Source of the DNA: JBHIBR01 sp046759145 [NCBI: Nitrospinota bacterium]
GTDB taxonomy: Bacteria > UBA8248
Reading direction: 5' to 3'
Assembly: GCA_046759145.1 (NCBI GenBank)
Contig: JBHIBR010000136.1
Location: forward strand, 1-5,597
DNA: 5,597 nucleotides
In this document: positions 4,741-5,597 of the stretch, piece after piece
How the letters are laid out: each line of letters begins with the position of its first letter
Position numbering within the stretch: position 1 is the stretch's first letter
Program-made: the position numbers and the translations under genes
Notes under the pieces: generated by a model
The model's input: the letters and a program-made list of their open reading frames with translations, nothing else
What the model was told of the DNA's origin: nothing
Database searches by the model: none

Positions 4741-5597
4741 ATGGCCCTCTCCGACCGGATCGCGGGCTGGGTGCTGAGGACGCGCCTGGGCGAGAGCCTG
4801 GCGCGGAGGGTGCGGGAATCCCTCCCGCCCCTCTCCGGCCTCGACCCCGACGAGCACCTCTACCGGCGCCTCTCGGGGAACCCCAAGGGGCAGGCCCCTT
4901 GGGGACCCCTCTCGGGGGCGGAGCCGCGCGACCTCTCCCCCCTCCAGCAGGAGCGGGCCATACGGATCGCGTATTTCCTCTATAAATCGAACCCTATGGC
5001 CTACCGCTTGACGGAGGATGTGAAGAACTGGGTGGTGGGAGAGGGGATCAGCTTCGAGGCGGGCGACCCCAAGGTGGAGGCGGTCCTGCGGCGCTTCTGG
5101 CACGACCCCGTGAACAACTGGCCCGTCAAGCAGCACAGCCGCATCCTCGAGCTCGGCCTCTTTGGGGAGCAGTGCTATCGGGCGCTCGTGAACCCCGCGG
5201 ACGGCCACGTGCGCCTTGCGCCCGTGGACCCCTCCCGGATCGACCGGGTGCTCGTGGACCCCGAGAACCCCGATGTAGCGGTCTCCGTCGTCCGCAAGGG
5301 GAGCGCCCCTGAGGGGGAGCGCACCCTCCGCGTGGTCGCCCTCGATGAGGACCCGGGGAGCCCCTCCTTCGGCCGCCTGGCGGGGGAGGCGTTCTACTTC
5401 GCGGTGAACAAGGTGGCGGGCGCCTCGCGGGGGACGCCCGACCTCCTGGCGCTGGTGGACCTGCTGGATGCCTACGACGGCTACCTCTTCACCCTGATGG
5501 AGCGGGCGGGAGCCCTCCACAGCTACCTCTGGGACGTGACGCTGGAGGATTTCACCGAGGAGCAGATCCGCGAGTGGCTCAAGACGAACCCCACCCC
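4741..5597 (+). CDS. Phage portal protein, N-terminal 285 residues (runs off the window)
   Basis: The frame stays open from ATG 4741 to the window end with no stop. Portal proteins form the 12-subunit ring at one capsid vertex through which terminase pumps DNA and to which the tail attaches. Recognisable segments include YRLTEDVKNWVVGEGISFE (88-106), LGLFGEQCYRALVNPADG (138-155), VRLAPVDPSRIDRVLVDPEN (157-176), FYFAVNKVAGASRGTPDLL (218-236) and DAYDGYLFTLMERAG (243-257), then YLWDVTLEDFTEEQIREWL (262-280). The run 'FAVNKVAGASRG.PDLL...D..DAYD..LF..ERA' is typical of one portal family that I know from memory. The missing part should be roughly another 200 residues. Codon use is very GC-rich (about 73-77% in sampled stretches), like terL and unlike the cassette between them. 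ATG 4741 is chosen for its GGGAGAG 8 bases upstream. Confidence 0.9.
   Translation, partial: MALSDRIAGWVLRTRLGESLARRVRESLPPLSGLDPDEHLYRRLSGNPKGQAPWGPLSGAEPRDLSPLQQERAIRIAYFLYKSNPMAYRLTEDVKNWVVGEGISFEAGDPKVEAVLRRFWHDPVNNWPVKQHSRILELGLFGEQCYRALVNPADGHVRLAPVDPSRIDRVLVDPENPDVAVSVVRKGSAPEGERTLRVVALDEDPGSPSFGRLAGEAFYFAVNKVAGASRGTPDLLALVDLLDAYDGYLFTLMERAGALHSYLWDVTLEDFTEEQIREWLKTNPT

Noticed and set aside
4420-5520. Long open frame on the - strand (366 codons) opposite the HEPN-like and portal genes
   Set aside because: It crosses a terminator and two unrelated + strand genes and shows no domain; it is a shadow of GC-rich coding DNA.
1-5597. CRISPR arrays, tRNA and rRNA genes, insertion sequences
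   Set aside because: No regularly spaced repeats, cloverleaf-forming sequence, rRNA-like sequence or transposase motif was seen on either strand.

Overview
This GC-rich bacterial window joins what look like host metabolic genes on the left to the DNA-packaging end of a tailed phage or prophage on the right. Every gene I can support is on the + strand. Base composition, frequent GTG starts and purine-rich Shine-Dalgarno sites fit a GC-rich, probably Gram-negative bacterium. I cannot name the taxon from the sequence.

Host side (1-1516): the end of a small membrane protein resembling the TVP38/TMEM64 (DedA-like) group, then a complete iron-dependent alcohol dehydrogenase of about 383 residues with all four metal ligands. 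Next comes a 340-base stretch without a gene (1517-1856). It holds a hairpin after the dehydrogenase, a GC hairpin with a G run, and an abrupt AT-rich island with a strong sigma-70-type promoter. A second hairpin-plus-T-tract terminator follows, just ahead of the next gene. The two flanking hairpins are 19-bp perfect inverted copies of each other.

Phage side (1857-5597): a probable small terminase (terS), a large terminase (terL) with intact ATPase and nuclease motifs, and the first 285 codons of a portal protein that runs off the window. These three proteins recognise, cut and pump DNA into the procapsid through the portal.

Between terL and the portal gene sits a self-contained cassette (3882-4725). 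It has its own promoter overlapping the terL stop codon, a 114-residue protein of unknown family, an overlapping HEPN-like protein gene, and its own terminator. Its GC content in sampled stretches (about 55-62%) is well below that of the genes around it (about 72-77%). This is the layout of a phage moron carrying a two-gene toxin-antitoxin-like or defence-like module, and it is the most interesting part of the window. A 16-bp terminator/ribosome-binding element occurs just upstream of both terS and the portal gene. This suggests that the packaging genes are expressed by reading through terminators.
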